A DNA stretch of 64,000 nt from Burkholderia ubonensis (GCF_001718695.1 NZ_CP013420.1:2418001-2482000), one strand, 5' to 3'. Shown: positions 44,793-58,434, numbered from the stretch's first letter. The notes: generated from the letters alone by a model not told the origin. Translations and numbers: made by a program.

Positions 44793-45322
44793 TGAACGGA
44801 ACGACGACGTTTGGCTTGCCGGCGAGGGTGCTGCATTGGGTGATGGCCGCGATGATTTTGTCGATGCTGTTTATCGGGGTGGGGATGGTGGCGTCGGTTT
44901 CGCGGCGACACGATTTCCTGGTGGCGTTGCACAAGCCGTTGGGGATCGCCGTGCTGGTGCTGGTGTGCGTGCGCATCGCGGTGCGGCTGTCGACGAAAGC
45001 GCCGGCGCTGCCGGAGGATATGCCGGGGTGGCAGAAGGTTGCGGCGCTTGGGTCGCATCTCGCGCTCTACGCGCTGATGATCGCGATGCCGTTGATCGGG
45101 TGGGCAATGCTCTCCGCCGGCGGGTATCCGGTGACGCTCGGGGGCGGGGTGCAATTGCCGGCGCTGGTCTCGGCGGATCCGGCGACCTTCGCATGGCTGC
45201 GGGTCGCGCATCGGGTGTTGGCTTACCTGTTCTTCGTCACGTTCGTCGCGCACTTCGCGGCGGCGCTCTATCACGGGCTGATCCGGCGCGACGGGGTGGT
45301 GAGGGCGATGGTTGGGCGTTGA
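44789..45322 (+). CDS. Cytochrome b561
   Basis: Four-helix dihaem cytochrome b561, 177 residues. Histidine ligands are recognisable in RVLHWVMAAMI, DFLVALHKPLG, AHRVLAYLFF and VAHFAAALYHG. It overlaps the catalase-like gene (ATGA), so they form one operon under the predicted ECF promoter. Likely passes electrons from quinol to its periplasmic partner. Confidence 0.93.
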   Translation: MMNGTTTFGLPARVLHWVMAAMILSMLFIGVGMVASVSRRHDFLVALHKPLGIAVLVLVCVRIAVRLSTKAPALPEDMPGWQKVAALGSHLALYALMIAMPLIGWAMLSAGGYPVTLGGGVQLPALVSADPATFAWLRVAHRVLAYLFFVTFVAHFAAALYHGLIRRDGVVRAMVGR

Positions 45323-45723
45323 CTGGCGCGGGTTGCGCGCGATGCGGCGGGGCTGTCGGCGGCGCTCAAGGGCGCCGCCGCTGTCTCGATTTGACGGCTG
45401 CGGAAGGCTGCTCAACGGACCCCGCCGCACCGCTTGTCAAAAAATTTTCAAAAAGTGCTTGACGCCGATGCAGGGGAAAACCATAATTCGGCCTCTCTTG
45501 ATTGAGACGCGAAACAAACGAGACGTTTGAAACGCGACGTTCTTTAAAAATTAACAGCCGATAAGTGTGGGCGCTTGATGGAAGCGGGCTGATCTTCGGA
45601 TCAGAAAGCGAAAGTATCAAGAGTCTCACACTAAAGTAAGTCAGGTTTATGAAGAGATTCATATACCTGTCAGCTTTGAGTGAGCGACCGGTTCTTAACG
45701 GAACCGAAAACAGTAACAGGTTT
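45323..45723. other. rRNA operon promoter and leader region
   Basis: About 400 bases that carry the rRNA promoter (45459-45487), a boxA-like TTCTTTAAAA (45541-45550) and the processing leader of 16S rRNA. Open frames here are chance. Confidence 0.7.
45459..45487 (+). promoter_or_regulatory. rRNA operon promoter
   Basis: TTGACG (45459-45464) and CATAAT (45482-45487) at 17 bases. An A/T-rich stretch upstream (AAAAAATTTTCAAAAA) resembles a UP element. About 235 bases before the 16S gene; boxA follows in the leader. Confidence 0.85.
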
Positions 45724-47256
<1,533 letters not shown>

Positions 47257-47655
47257 CCAGAGCTTCTCGCAAAGTTGAGCGCTCACGCTTATCGGCTGTT
47301 GGTTTAGAAAGAAAGACTGTCTGTTGGCGGTTTTATCGGTTATAATACCGGCCGCTTTCGATAATCTTCAATGAAAAATATTCGAACGGTGTTTCGTTCG
47401 AGTCTTTCTCATTGGCGATTGAGCCAGTCAGAGTGATATGAGTAACACCATATCGGCTGTCGTTCTTTAACAATCTGGAAGAAGTAAGTAATTTGGATAG
47501 CGGAAGCGTCTCGAGATGGACGTGAAAGCTATCCGGGTTGTGATTGTATCGATGTATCTCAAGATGATTCGAACTTCATGTTCGACTCAATTGGAATACG
47601 GCACAACGCGAGAACTCAACCTGTAGCGACTGTCGATGAGACAGACTCGTTATAG
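47257..47655 (+). other. 16S-23S spacer without tRNA genes
   Basis: About 400 bases. I read both strands and find no tRNA-Ile(GAT) or tRNA-Ala(TGC), which most Burkholderia rRNA operons carry here. A boxA antiterminator (GTTCTTTAACA, 47462-47472) is present. The rest forms the processing stems. Confidence 0.8.
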
Positions 47656-50535
<2,880 letters not shown>

Positions 50536-50690
50536 CTATAACAAGTCTGCCTTGTAGATCGGCGCCGTGCGAAAGCACTGGCCGCGATCCAGAGCGACAT
50601 GTTGGATTCTCGTGTGTGATACACACAACTCAAGATTACTGCTTCTTCCCAGATTGGTTCTGTTGGCCACGCCAGCAGAACAACCCTCTT

Positions 50691-50806
50691 TGCCTGATGA
50701 CCATAGCGAGTCGGTCCCACCCCTTCCCATCCCGAACAGGACCGTGAAACGACTCTACGCCGATGATAGTGCGGATTCCCGTGTGAAAGTAGGTAATCGT
50801 CAGGCT
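50691..50806 (+). rRNA. rrf: 5S ribosomal RNA
   Basis: About 116 bases. It begins TGCCTGATGACCATAGCGAG, contains the loop GGTCCCACCCCTTCCCATCC and CCGAACAGGACCGTGAAACG, and closes with TCGTCAGGC pairing to the 5' end. Completes the 16S-23S-5S operon. Confidence 0.97.
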
Positions 50807-50821
50807 CCCCTAAGCCAGGAA

Positions 50822-50848
50822 CCCCCGCCCGATAAGGCGGGGGTTTTT
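50822..50848 (+). terminator. rRNA operon terminator
   Basis: CCCCCGCC (50822-50829) and GGCGGGGG (50836-50843) with five T directly after. Stands 16 bases beyond 5S. Confidence 0.93.
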
Positions 50849-51066
50849 GCATTTGTGGCCTCCGAAAAATCCGGCCACCGAAGATCATCAGCATCTATCT
50901 GTTGACCGTTGGTGTGACGGTTGTTGACGATGGCTGTCGAAAACTGCGCTGCTTTCCGCGCTCGGGAAGAGCGCATGGAGATGGTCTCTCCGGGGGCGGG
51001 CCGTTGCGGAGGCAGTGAGGGCCGCGTAACGCGGCCCTTGACCCTTTAGCGCTCGAATAGTCGCCG

Positions 51067-51348
51067 TCAATCCGGTTGATGGTAGGGCTGCTCGCGGAAA
51101 TCGAGATCGCCATAGTGCGGCGTGATGTGCATTTGCCGGGTATCGTGGTTGATCTCGAAATAGACGCGGTCGCCCGGTTCGAATCCGAACAGCTTGAAGT
51201 GCGCATCGATGACGCTCATCCAAGGCATGTACGGCCAGCCTCTCCTGGGCCGGTCAGGCGTGCTGCGGAGGATCAGCTGAAGCATGGTGGTTGGGTCGCG
51301 CTGGGGCTTGCGTTTCTTAGGAAGCGATTTAATATTCGGGACAGCCAT
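51067..51348 (-). CDS. SymE-like type I toxin family protein
   Basis: A 93-residue protein from ATG 51348 with AAGGAGTC upstream. A short basic N-terminus (PKKRKPQRDP) is followed by GWPYMPWMSVIDAHFKLFGF, EPGDRVYFEI and MHITP. This recalls the SymE family (a type I toxin with an AbrB-like fold), common in Burkholderia next to rhs or T6SS loci. The similarity is partial, so the call is moderate. I did not identify the antisense SymR RNA. Upstream, GCGAT-N9-ATCGC (51474-51492) is an inverted repeat that could be a control site. Confidence 0.55.
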   Translation of the reverse strand: MAVPNIKSLPKKRKPQRDPTTMLQLILRSTPDRPRRGWPYMPWMSVIDAHFKLFGFEPGDRVYFEINHDTRQMHITPHYGDLDFREQPYHQPD

Positions 51349-51674
51349 TTCCGACTCCTTGGTTGAGTTGGTTGTGGTCAGCGGGTCGTATGGGTGGCAG
51401 CCCATGCGGCCCGCGCTCTTACTGCTTTGCTTTCTCTCTTCAGCGGTTCTTCTGATCCGCTGTGTCTAGCAATGCGATCTTTTATATATCGCACGCCACG
51501 GATAGTTTAGTCCGCGGTGCATCTCATAAATCGATTTGGATGCTCAATAGCCACATGGCAGATGCGTAAAGAAGATTTTTGTCAAACGTAGAAAAACTTT
51601 CGTATCGGTCCAATGGTTCGCCAGTGACGCAGGTGATATGACTTCGCATATTTAATAAAATAGGCCGAAGCATA
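51349..51674. other. Region upstream of the SymE-like gene
   Basis: About 330 bases with no gene. It includes the leftward promoter region of the SymE-like gene and the inverted repeat GCGAT-N9-ATCGC (51474-51492), whose spacer is the AT-rich CTTTTATAT. The right half is AT-rich and featureless. Confidence 0.4.
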
Positions 51675-51874
51675 ATGGAACGGTGCTATCTCAAGACGGC
51701 AGATCGTCAGCGCCGAAGTTCACGGCTCGGCTTGCGGGTCGACCGACGTTATTGCGGCCGCCGGCCACGGCGGCCGGATTCACTCATGGGAAGCACGCCG
51801 GTCTTGACGGTGACCTTTACGCTTGCCCTTGCCACCCGAGTCCTGTCATGCGGGCATCTCAGTGTATTCAATGA
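51675..51874 (+). pseudogene. PAAR-domain protein, decayed
   Basis: Begins with ATG 51675 as MERCYLKTADRQ, the usual start of short PAAR proteins (xRRYYLKxGD). A different frame then ends with GKHAGLDGDLYACPCHPSP and VMRASQCIQ up to the TAG at 51872-51874, which corresponds to the C-terminal GKxxALxGDxCxCxCxPPP and IASQ of PAAR proteins. The central domain, including the TTxGG motif and the internal CxxC, is gone, so the gene has an internal deletion plus frameshift. Confidence 0.65.
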
Positions 51875-52124
51875 GGTTCACTCCGGCATGATCTGCCCCA
51901 ACAAACGGGGCCAGCTTAAGCGGCGTTTCGCGATTCCGTCGGACGGTTAGGCTGAAGACTAATTCGCGATAACGGCCAACGGCATGGCTGAGATCCAAAT
52001 GGTGCTTGTCGTTCGCGACGAACAATTGCTGAACCTCCGATTTCATTGCCTCCGCCCAGGTGCGGCTCACCGTATTTCTGACCATAGACTTGCTTTCGCG
52101 GATCGTGCCGGAACGTGAGTGCAC
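51846..52124 (-). CDS. Unknown ORF, possible gene remnant
   Basis: A 92-codon frame; ATG 52085 (MVRNTVSRTWAEAMKSEVQQ) would give 79 residues. The composition is protein-like (FVANDKHHLDLSHAVGRYRE) but I recognise no family. It overlaps the end of the decayed PAAR gene on the other strand. It lies just before vgrG in a region that is visibly rearranged, so it may be a fragment. Confidence 0.3.
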   Translation of the reverse strand: MHSRSGTIRESKSMVRNTVSRTWAEAMKSEVQQLFVANDKHHLDLSHAVGRYRELVFSLTVRRNRETPLKLAPFVGADHAGVNLIEYTEMPA

Positions 52125-52282
52125 GCTTCAATACATGGCAAGTCGTCAACTTCTATCAAGTCGAACCATATTTCTCAGACTTTGGATTAGAATCGCGCGA
52201 GCGACTGGGTGCCGTCGCAATGGCCGTCTGTCCTTTGTCACAGTGTGGACAGTCGAACCTGAGAGAAAGAAGGATAACGAAA
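51875..52282. other. Region upstream of vgrG
   Basis: About 400 bases between the decayed PAAR gene and vgrG. The only candidate gene is the leftward unknown ORF listed at 51846-52124. GAGAGAAAGAAGGATAACG just before 52283 gives vgrG a good ribosome-binding site. No promoter hexamers were found with confidence. Confidence 0.4.
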
Positions 52283-55063
52283 ATGGATATCAGATCGTCC
52301 GCACTCGGGGACTTGAAGTTGCGCGAGCTCTATGAGGCGATCAGCAACGGCGTTTTGCAGCAGGGCCGAGTGCTGATGCTGGATACGCCGCTCGGCAAGA
52401 ATGCGCTGGTGCCGTTACGGGCGCGCGGATCGGCCAGAATCGGGCGCGACTATTCGTACACGATCGACGTTGCGTCGACGCGCGACGACACTGCGCTGCT
52501 GTCGCTGATGCATCAGCCCGTGACCTTGCAGATTCAGCAAGTCACTGCTCCCTTTGCGATTCCTGTCTATCGTCCGGTTCACGGCTTCGTGCATCGGGTC
52601 GCCTATTTGGGCGGTAATGGCGGCCTTTCGACATACCAGATCGAGTTTTCATCGGCGCTGGTCTTCCTTGAGAAAACCCATAACGAAGAAGGCTGGCTCG
52701 AGAAAGACGCCCGGGAGATCATTTCCGACGTGCTTGATCGGTATCCGCAGCTACGCGGACAGTACCGTTTCTCGCTGTTGTCCGATCCTGCCAAGCGTTC
52801 GTGGTGCCGGCAAAGCGAATCCGATCTTCACTTTGTGAACCGCTTGGCTGAGGCCGAGGGCTGGTACTTCTACTGGATCCATGAAAACGTTGCTGAAGGC
52901 GACGCTCCAAAGACGACGCTCGTTATCGTCGACCACGTCTCGACTCTCCCAGATGCCAAGGCAGTTGAGTTCATTCGGGCGAACGACAGCAACGAATCGG
53001 ATGGCTTCGCCCATTGGGCAGGGGTGCAGACGATGCAGAGCACGCGCTACATATCGCGTGCATTTGATTACAAGCGGCCCGCGTCCGATTTTCAGGCTGA
53101 GAGTGCACTTGCCGCGACGAGCTATGTCGCGGAGGAGCGCCGCCAGAAAGTCGAGCGTAGCGTTCCTGATGTGCCGATGACCGTCTACGAATCGACGGCT
53201 TACGGCTATTCCAGTTCGGACACGGGCGAGGCGCGAGCTCGACGGCTGGTAGAAGTATGGGATGCGCGAGCAAGCCGATATTTTGGTGTCGGAGGCGTGC
53301 GCTGGCTCGATGCCGGTTCGCGGTTTGTGTTGAACGGACATCCCCGCCACGAAGGCGGTGATGCGAAGAAGCGAGAGTTTCTGGTGATCGAGGCACGTTG
53401 GTTCATCGAGAACAATGTGCCGATTGGCCAGCAGACGGCCGAGTTTCCGCAGAGCCTTCGCGCAACGCTGGCCGAGCAGCAGGCGATCCACAGTGAGCGC
53501 TTTAAGACGCCTGGACATGCTGCGGATGGTTCAGCCGGATTTTTCGTGATCGAAGTCGAGGCGCAACCCACGGCAGTCGAATACCGGAGTCCGCTGGATC
53601 ATCCGAAGCCGATCATGTCGATCGAACACGCGCTTGTCGTGACGCCCGATGGCGCCGAAGCATGGACGAACGACCGGAATCAGATCAGGGTGCATTTCGC
53701 ATGGGACCGCAAGAATCCACCAGACGCTTTCACCTCCTCGCCATTGCTGTCATCGCTTCAATCGGATACTGGGAACGGTTATGGAGCGGTTCATGTTCCG
53801 AGGGCGCGGGAATGGGTCATCGTCGGCTACTGGAACGGCGACTGTGACAAGCCGTTCGTATTAGGGCGTATCAACGGAGGCGCAACCCCATCGCCATGGC
53901 ATTCAAACGCATTGTTGTCCGGGTTTAAGTCCGAGGGATTCGGAAAGACAGGAGCATACAACTCCTTTGTCCACGACGATTCCACTAATCAAGGCGGCAC
54001 ACGCCTGGTCAGCTACACCGGCAAGAGCTATGCGGCGCTGACGCAGGGCTACCTGATCAAGCATGAGGGCAACACGCGCGGGAAGTATCTGGGCGCCGGT
54101 TTCATCCTGCACGCCGACGAGTTCGGTGCAGTTCGCGCCAGCAAGGGATTGTCCATCAGTGCGCATTCGAAATCCTACGACGACGAACAGATGGGCGTGG
54201 ATGAGGCGCGGTCGCAGTTGCAGCAGGCGGGGATGTTGGTCGAATCGCTATCTAGCGCAAGCACAACCGCTCAGGCGGAATCGCTGCAAACCGGACAGGA
54301 TGCGCTAAAAGCGTTGTCGAAGGACATCCAGCACCCAGTGTCGGGCGATACGTCGGGTGGCGTGACTGCAGGTGGCGGTACCGGCAGCGCCAACGGATTT
54401 TCGCAGCCGAACATATTGGTATCGACGCCGAAGGACATCGCTTTGGTTGCGGACAACTCGACGCATATCGTGGCCGAGAAAGAGATCAACGTCGTCAGCA
54501 ACGAGAACACGTATATGGCGACCGGCAAGTCGCTCGTCGTGGCGGCTGCGGAAAAGGTGAGCTTCTTCGCCCAGAAGCTCGGAGCGTTCTTTGTGACGGC
54601 TAAAGGTCCGATCAAACTGTCGGCCAACACGGATGACGTGAACGTCAATGCCGGTAAAGATGTGACCGTGAAGGCCAAGCGTATTGTGCTCGATGCCGAT
54701 GAAATCATCATCAAGGCGGGCGGTTCGTACACCCGGTGGGTCGCTGCTGGCATTGAAGACGGCACGCAAGGTCCGCGCACGATCAAATCGGCGTCGCTCA
54801 GCCGTCAGGGGCCGAGCTCGATTGCGCAGCATATGAACAGTCTGCCGCAAGCCAAGTTCAACGATCCGTATGTGCTGCGAGATCGCCTCACGGGCGAGGT
54901 GCTGAAAAACCATCCGTATGAACTGATCCGCGGGGACGGTACACGCCTGACCGGGACGACAAACGAACTGGGCCATGTCGCCGAGCAAAAAAGCGATGAC
55001 GTTGAATCACTGATGCTGCATGCATTGAGGCGAACCCCGGACGCGGGTGGCGATACTCAATAA
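52283..55063 (+). CDS. vgrG: VgrG, type VI secretion spike protein with DUF2345 extension
   Basis: T6SS spike trimer, 926 residues from ATG 52283 (56 upstream codons are non-family). The gp27-like part (MHQPVTLQIQQVTAPFAIPV) is followed by the gp5 OB-fold region (NQIRVHFAWDRKNPPDAF; GYWNGDCDKPFVLGRINGG) near 490-560. A T6SS_Vgr domain and DUF2345 (residues about 700-840) come next. The C-terminal tail of about 90 residues (YVLRDRLTGEVLKNHPYEL) is probably the docking site for the downstream lipase. Effector, immunity and PAAR genes follow on the same strand. Confidence 0.93.
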   Translation: MDIRSSALGDLKLRELYEAISNGVLQQGRVLMLDTPLGKNALVPLRARGSARIGRDYSYTIDVASTRDDTALLSLMHQPVTLQIQQVTAPFAIPVYRPVHGFVHRVAYLGGNGGLSTYQIEFSSALVFLEKTHNEEGWLEKDAREIISDVLDRYPQLRGQYRFSLLSDPAKRSWCRQSESDLHFVNRLAEAEGWYFYWIHENVAEGDAPKTTLVIVDHVSTLPDAKAVEFIRANDSNESDGFAHWAGVQTMQSTRYISRAFDYKRPASDFQAESALAATSYVAEERRQKVERSVPDVPMTVYESTAYGYSSSDTGEARARRLVEVWDARASRYFGVGGVRWLDAGSRFVLNGHPRHEGGDAKKREFLVIEARWFIENNVPIGQQTAEFPQSLRATLAEQQAIHSERFKTPGHAADGSAGFFVIEVEAQPTAVEYRSPLDHPKPIMSIEHALVVTPDGAEAWTNDRNQIRVHFAWDRKNPPDAFTSSPLLSSLQSDTGNGYGAVHVPRAREWVIVGYWNGDCDKPFVLGRINGGATPSPWHSNALLSGFKSEGFGKTGAYNSFVHDDSTNQGGTRLVSYTGKSYAALTQGYLIKHEGNTRGKYLGAGFILHADEFGAVRASKGLSISAHSKSYDDEQMGVDEARSQLQQAGMLVESLSSASTTAQAESLQTGQDALKALSKDIQHPVSGDTSGGVTAGGGTGSANGFSQPNILVSTPKDIALVADNSTHIVAEKEINVVSNENTYMATGKSLVVAAAEKVSFFAQKLGAFFVTAKGPIKLSANTDDVNVNAGKDVTVKAKRIVLDADEIIIKAGGSYTRWVAAGIEDGTQGPRTIKSASLSRQGPSSIAQHMNSLPQAKFNDPYVLRDRLTGEVLKNHPYELIRGDGTRLTGTTNELGHVAEQKSDDVESLMLHALRRTPDAGGDTQ

Positions 55064-55100
55064 CATTGTCTGACAGATCTAAACATATTTTGCGAATGCT

Positions 55101-57032
55101 ATGGGCACCAATCCGGTAGGTAATCCAAACGTAGTTTCGCCGTTCAATAACGACTTCGATCAGGATGTTGTGCAACTCATGGGGCACACGGCGCCTGACG
55201 GCTCGTCTTTCGGAAAATTTACGCTCACCCCCGCGAGTGATACGCGGCAAAAGGAGTTGCTGTGTGATGTCCGGCCCATCATCCCGGTGATTTTCATTCC
55301 GGGAGTAATGGGCACGCTGTTGGTCAACAAAAATACAGGCGACGAAATGTTTTTTCCGCCGAATGCGGATACTACAGGTTCGAAGGCAGCCGCAGCGCCT
55401 TGGTTATATGGTGCTTACCACCAAAATGCGGCCGAGCGCCAGACAAAATTCAATCCGTTAGAGGCGGCCGTCACTACGCTTGGCCCCATCAACGTCGGGG
55501 ATGGAAAGACAATCAGTGAAGACGAAGCGCGGCGAAGAGGGTGGGGGTCAGTACATCGCTGGAGCTACCACCCGTTTCTTTTATGGCTCGAGCAGACGCT
55601 GAACTCGCCGAAGTTTTTTGGGAAAATACTCGGTCCGTGGATCACTCCTGATCCAACTGGCGAGAAGTGGGCGCTTCATCCGGTACTTGGGACTGATCCG
55701 AAGAAATACGGGGGCTTTGGTAACGGAGCACCTATCGAGGCTGATTCGACAAAATTTGATCATTTTACGAAATTCAGATATCGAGTGTATGCGATTGGAT
55801 ATAACTGGCTTCAATCGAATTCGGATTCCGCCAGGCAGGTGATTGAAAGTACAGATTATTTCAATCCAAAATCCAAGAAAAAAACACACTTGATGGGAAT
55901 CAAGGAAATTATCGCAGAAAATCATAGCGGTAAGGCGATAATCGTAACTCATTCGATGGGCGGACTAGTGGCACGCATGGCAATTGCGATGCATGGTGCG
56001 GCGGATTTAATGCATGGGGTGTTTCATGGCGTGCAACCGGCGACTGGGGCACCATTGGCGGCGAAGCGATTTAGGGTGGGAGCGGAGACCGAGGGTCCTT
56101 CCACATTTATCACGCAAGACGGATATAAGAATGCTGCGTTGATGGGAAGAAATGAAAATGAGTTTGTTGCGGTGACGGCGAATGCGCCGGGGCCACTCGA
56201 ACTGTTGCCGATGCCAGATTACAACAACGGTGAGCCATGGTGGATATTTGCAAGAATAAATGGAGATCCAGTTGTTAAACTGCCGAAAGCCGGTAATGCA
56301 TATGATGACATATATACAAGCTCAAAATGGTATGGACTCGTTCCGGACGCGTCAATGCTAGATCCGGCTGGAATTGTTCAGGATAGGCTTAAAAAGAATA
56401 AAATTAATAAGACGGTCTTGGGAAATTTCAAAGACACGCTGTCTAAGGCGGTTGAGAATCAGAGAAATATTATCAACAAGTATCATGGTAATACGTATGC
56501 TGCCTATGCGAATGGAGCACTCGATCCTAAGCTGCAAGGCAGCCCGCCTGAAAAGAGCGCCGGAAAACAAACTATCGAGAAAGGAGAGGTGCTCGACAAG
56601 CTTTTGGCGTGGGGGAATGCAGTGTGGACCGGAAACATCCCAGCAGGGGTAACGGAAGAGGAGTTGCTTGCCGCTACTCCATTGTTTGATTCTCGTGATG
56701 GGATTTTGCGTATCCATCTGGAATCTCGCAAACTAACAATCGAGTTTCAAGTCCAGAGAACTGCATCGTTGCCCGGTGGCCCAAATCAGGATTTGGAAAA
56801 AAGTCGAAACGGTATCATTCCGGGAGACGGAACAGTGCCGGTCTGGTCAGCTCGTGCGCAGGCCCGTGGCCTTAAGCCGGGTGTGGGCGGCGGTCCGGCC
56901 GAAGGTGTACAGATGGTTTTCGAGCAAGGCGGGTATCAACATCAGTTTAGTTACGATCACCCGTGGACGCGTTGGTCGGTGCTCTATAGTATTGTGCAGA
57001 TTGCCTGGAATGCACCGGAGCCGAAATGCTGA
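55101..57032 (+). CDS. T6SS lipase effector (Tle, LCAT/alpha-beta hydrolase type)
   Basis: A 643-residue hydrolase. The oxyanion-loop segment PVIFIPGVMGTLL and the nucleophile elbow VTHSMGGLVAR (Ser285) are present. GDGTVPVW (Asp576) and a late His (H614 or H620 in the GGYQHQFSYDHPW region) complete an LCAT-like triad. No signal peptide, so delivery by VgrG is likely. It probably cleaves membrane phospholipids of competitors. GC is lower than in the neighbouring core genes. The Tle subclass is not assigned; the Tli4-like partner suggests Tle4-like. It overlaps the immunity gene by seven bases. Confidence 0.85.
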   Translation: MGTNPVGNPNVVSPFNNDFDQDVVQLMGHTAPDGSSFGKFTLTPASDTRQKELLCDVRPIIPVIFIPGVMGTLLVNKNTGDEMFFPPNADTTGSKAAAAPWLYGAYHQNAAERQTKFNPLEAAVTTLGPINVGDGKTISEDEARRRGWGSVHRWSYHPFLLWLEQTLNSPKFFGKILGPWITPDPTGEKWALHPVLGTDPKKYGGFGNGAPIEADSTKFDHFTKFRYRVYAIGYNWLQSNSDSARQVIESTDYFNPKSKKKTHLMGIKEIIAENHSGKAIIVTHSMGGLVARMAIAMHGAADLMHGVFHGVQPATGAPLAAKRFRVGAETEGPSTFITQDGYKNAALMGRNENEFVAVTANAPGPLELLPMPDYNNGEPWWIFARINGDPVVKLPKAGNAYDDIYTSSKWYGLVPDASMLDPAGIVQDRLKKNKINKTVLGNFKDTLSKAVENQRNIINKYHGNTYAAYANGALDPKLQGSPPEKSAGKQTIEKGEVLDKLLAWGNAVWTGNIPAGVTEEELLAATPLFDSRDGILRIHLESRKLTIEFQVQRTASLPGGPNQDLEKSRNGIIPGDGTVPVWSARAQARGLKPGVGGGPAEGVQMVFEQGGYQHQFSYDHPWTRWSVLYSIVQIAWNAPEPKC

Positions 57033-58069
57033 GACGTGTCGCTACTATTTCGTTAATTGTTGCAGGTATGTGTGCCTGCTCAGTTGTCTTCTCGGGGGAG
57101 TCGGCAGTGACTAATCCTTTGTTGTCCAAGTCGCGACCGTGGTGTGTCGGTCGCTTTGTCTTTGATCGCCCGGTGGCGAGCGAAATATCGAATCAATCAT
57201 ACGAATTTCGCGGTGAAAAGATTGATGTTAAACATAATTCTTCGGCAGCCGAATACGATTCGAAGGTAAAGCTCTTGAGCTCGAGGTTGAATGGTTCGCA
57301 GCGAGTAAATCCCGGAACTGGTGTCAAGATTAATCATTCGTGGTTGGAGAAGGAGTTGCGTCCACGAAATGATTCGGCGGTATTTGTCTATCAGGAATAT
57401 TATTCAAAATCGGGGCTTGATTTCAAGACCGAGGGCTATTTGTTGGATGGTGGGAATCTTTTTCACACTGTTGGTGGAATTGGGGCAGAGGCGCTGGGAC
57501 AGGCTGAGGAGATCTATAAGGACACGTACCGTCGAATTAAGAGCCGTGACAACTGGTCGGTACCGACAGAGTCAGGATTCTGTATTGATGGTGGAATCGT
57601 GACTGGTTCGTCGACCTACTCTGAGGAGGTTACCCAGTCGTTCGCATTGATGCCGGAAAGTCGCCCGGCACTGCTAGTGATTCAGATGCGCGATTCAGTT
57701 AGTCAAGACCGCGATCCTTCCGCCTCGCTCCTGAAGACCTTGCCTGATTTGCGTGCGAAATTGGATAGTATCGGTGCACACTACCGTATTTTGCGCCAAG
57801 GCCATCGCAAAGTCGCGGGCATCGAAGCGGAAGAAGTACTGTTTGAAGCTAAAGACGGAGGGGTTACCGAATACCGCTTCTCTTTGCTTGCCCCGGGTGA
57901 CCCGAGTACGCTGGCGAAGCCACATACTTCGATTCAAATGATTCTCGGAGATATCAGTAGTCACGATATGCCGGCTGAAGAGCGAACCTCTCCGGTCGAT
58001 GAAGCGCGGGCATTACAGGCGTGGGATACATTGCTGAACAGCTTGAGGCTGCGGCCCGGTGCGGTTTAA
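57026..58069 (+). CDS. Tli4-like T6SS immunity protein
   Basis: A 347-residue periplasmic protein with an N-terminal signal (MLRRVATISLIVAGMCACS); the two cysteines make it a possible lipoprotein, although the lipobox is imperfect. RPWCVGRFVFDRPV and FCIDGGIVTGS recall the Tli4 N- and C-terminal domains. It directly follows and overlaps the lipase gene, the standard effector-immunity arrangement. It would neutralise the lipase in the periplasm. Confidence 0.8.
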   Translation: MLRRVATISLIVAGMCACSVVFSGESAVTNPLLSKSRPWCVGRFVFDRPVASEISNQSYEFRGEKIDVKHNSSAAEYDSKVKLLSSRLNGSQRVNPGTGVKINHSWLEKELRPRNDSAVFVYQEYYSKSGLDFKTEGYLLDGGNLFHTVGGIGAEALGQAEEIYKDTYRRIKSRDNWSVPTESGFCIDGGIVTGSSTYSEEVTQSFALMPESRPALLVIQMRDSVSQDRDPSASLLKTLPDLRAKLDSIGAHYRILRQGHRKVAGIEAEEVLFEAKDGGVTEYRFSLLAPGDPSTLAKPHTSIQMILGDISSHDMPAEERTSPVDEARALQAWDTLLNSLRLRPGAV

Positions 58070-58082
58070 GGGGGGGCGTGCC

Positions 58083-58370
58083 GTGAGGCGATTTGATATC
58101 CTAAAAGGTGACATGACGACAGTCGGTGGCATCGTGCAGGGAGGTGACGCACGGGACATACTGCACGATCGCGAACAAGCGTACGAGCACGATCAGGTGT
58201 GGTGCCCGGTGTGCAAGACAGTTGGCATGATCGTATGCGACGGCCCGCGCCATTCGAGCACCGGGCCGGATGGTCGGCAGTCGGCGCTTAGTGACGACCT
58301 CTGTCGGTGCGCATGTCCAACGCCGCCGAAGTTGGTGGCGTCGCAGTCGGTATCTTATGTCGAGTTCTGA
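58083..58370 (+). CDS. PAAR-domain T6SS tip protein
   Basis: A 95-residue PAAR protein from GTG 58083 (VRRFDILKGD), preferred to the in-frame ATG 58059, which lies inside the immunity gene. The pattern is normal: KGDMTTVGGIVQGG, DQVWCPVCKTVGMIVCDGPR and SDDLCRCACPTPP followed by LVASQ. It sharpens the VgrG spike. It ends the cassette; no T6SS structural genes are nearby, so the main apparatus lies elsewhere. Confidence 0.88.
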   Translation: MRRFDILKGDMTTVGGIVQGGDARDILHDREQAYEHDQVWCPVCKTVGMIVCDGPRHSSTGPDGRQSALSDDLCRCACPTPPKLVASQSVSYVEF

Positions 58371-58434
58371 TCTACGGAGAGGGGTGCTCCGAGCCGGAAT
58401 TTTCCAGCTAAGACTGGGACGGAAATTGGGCTAG

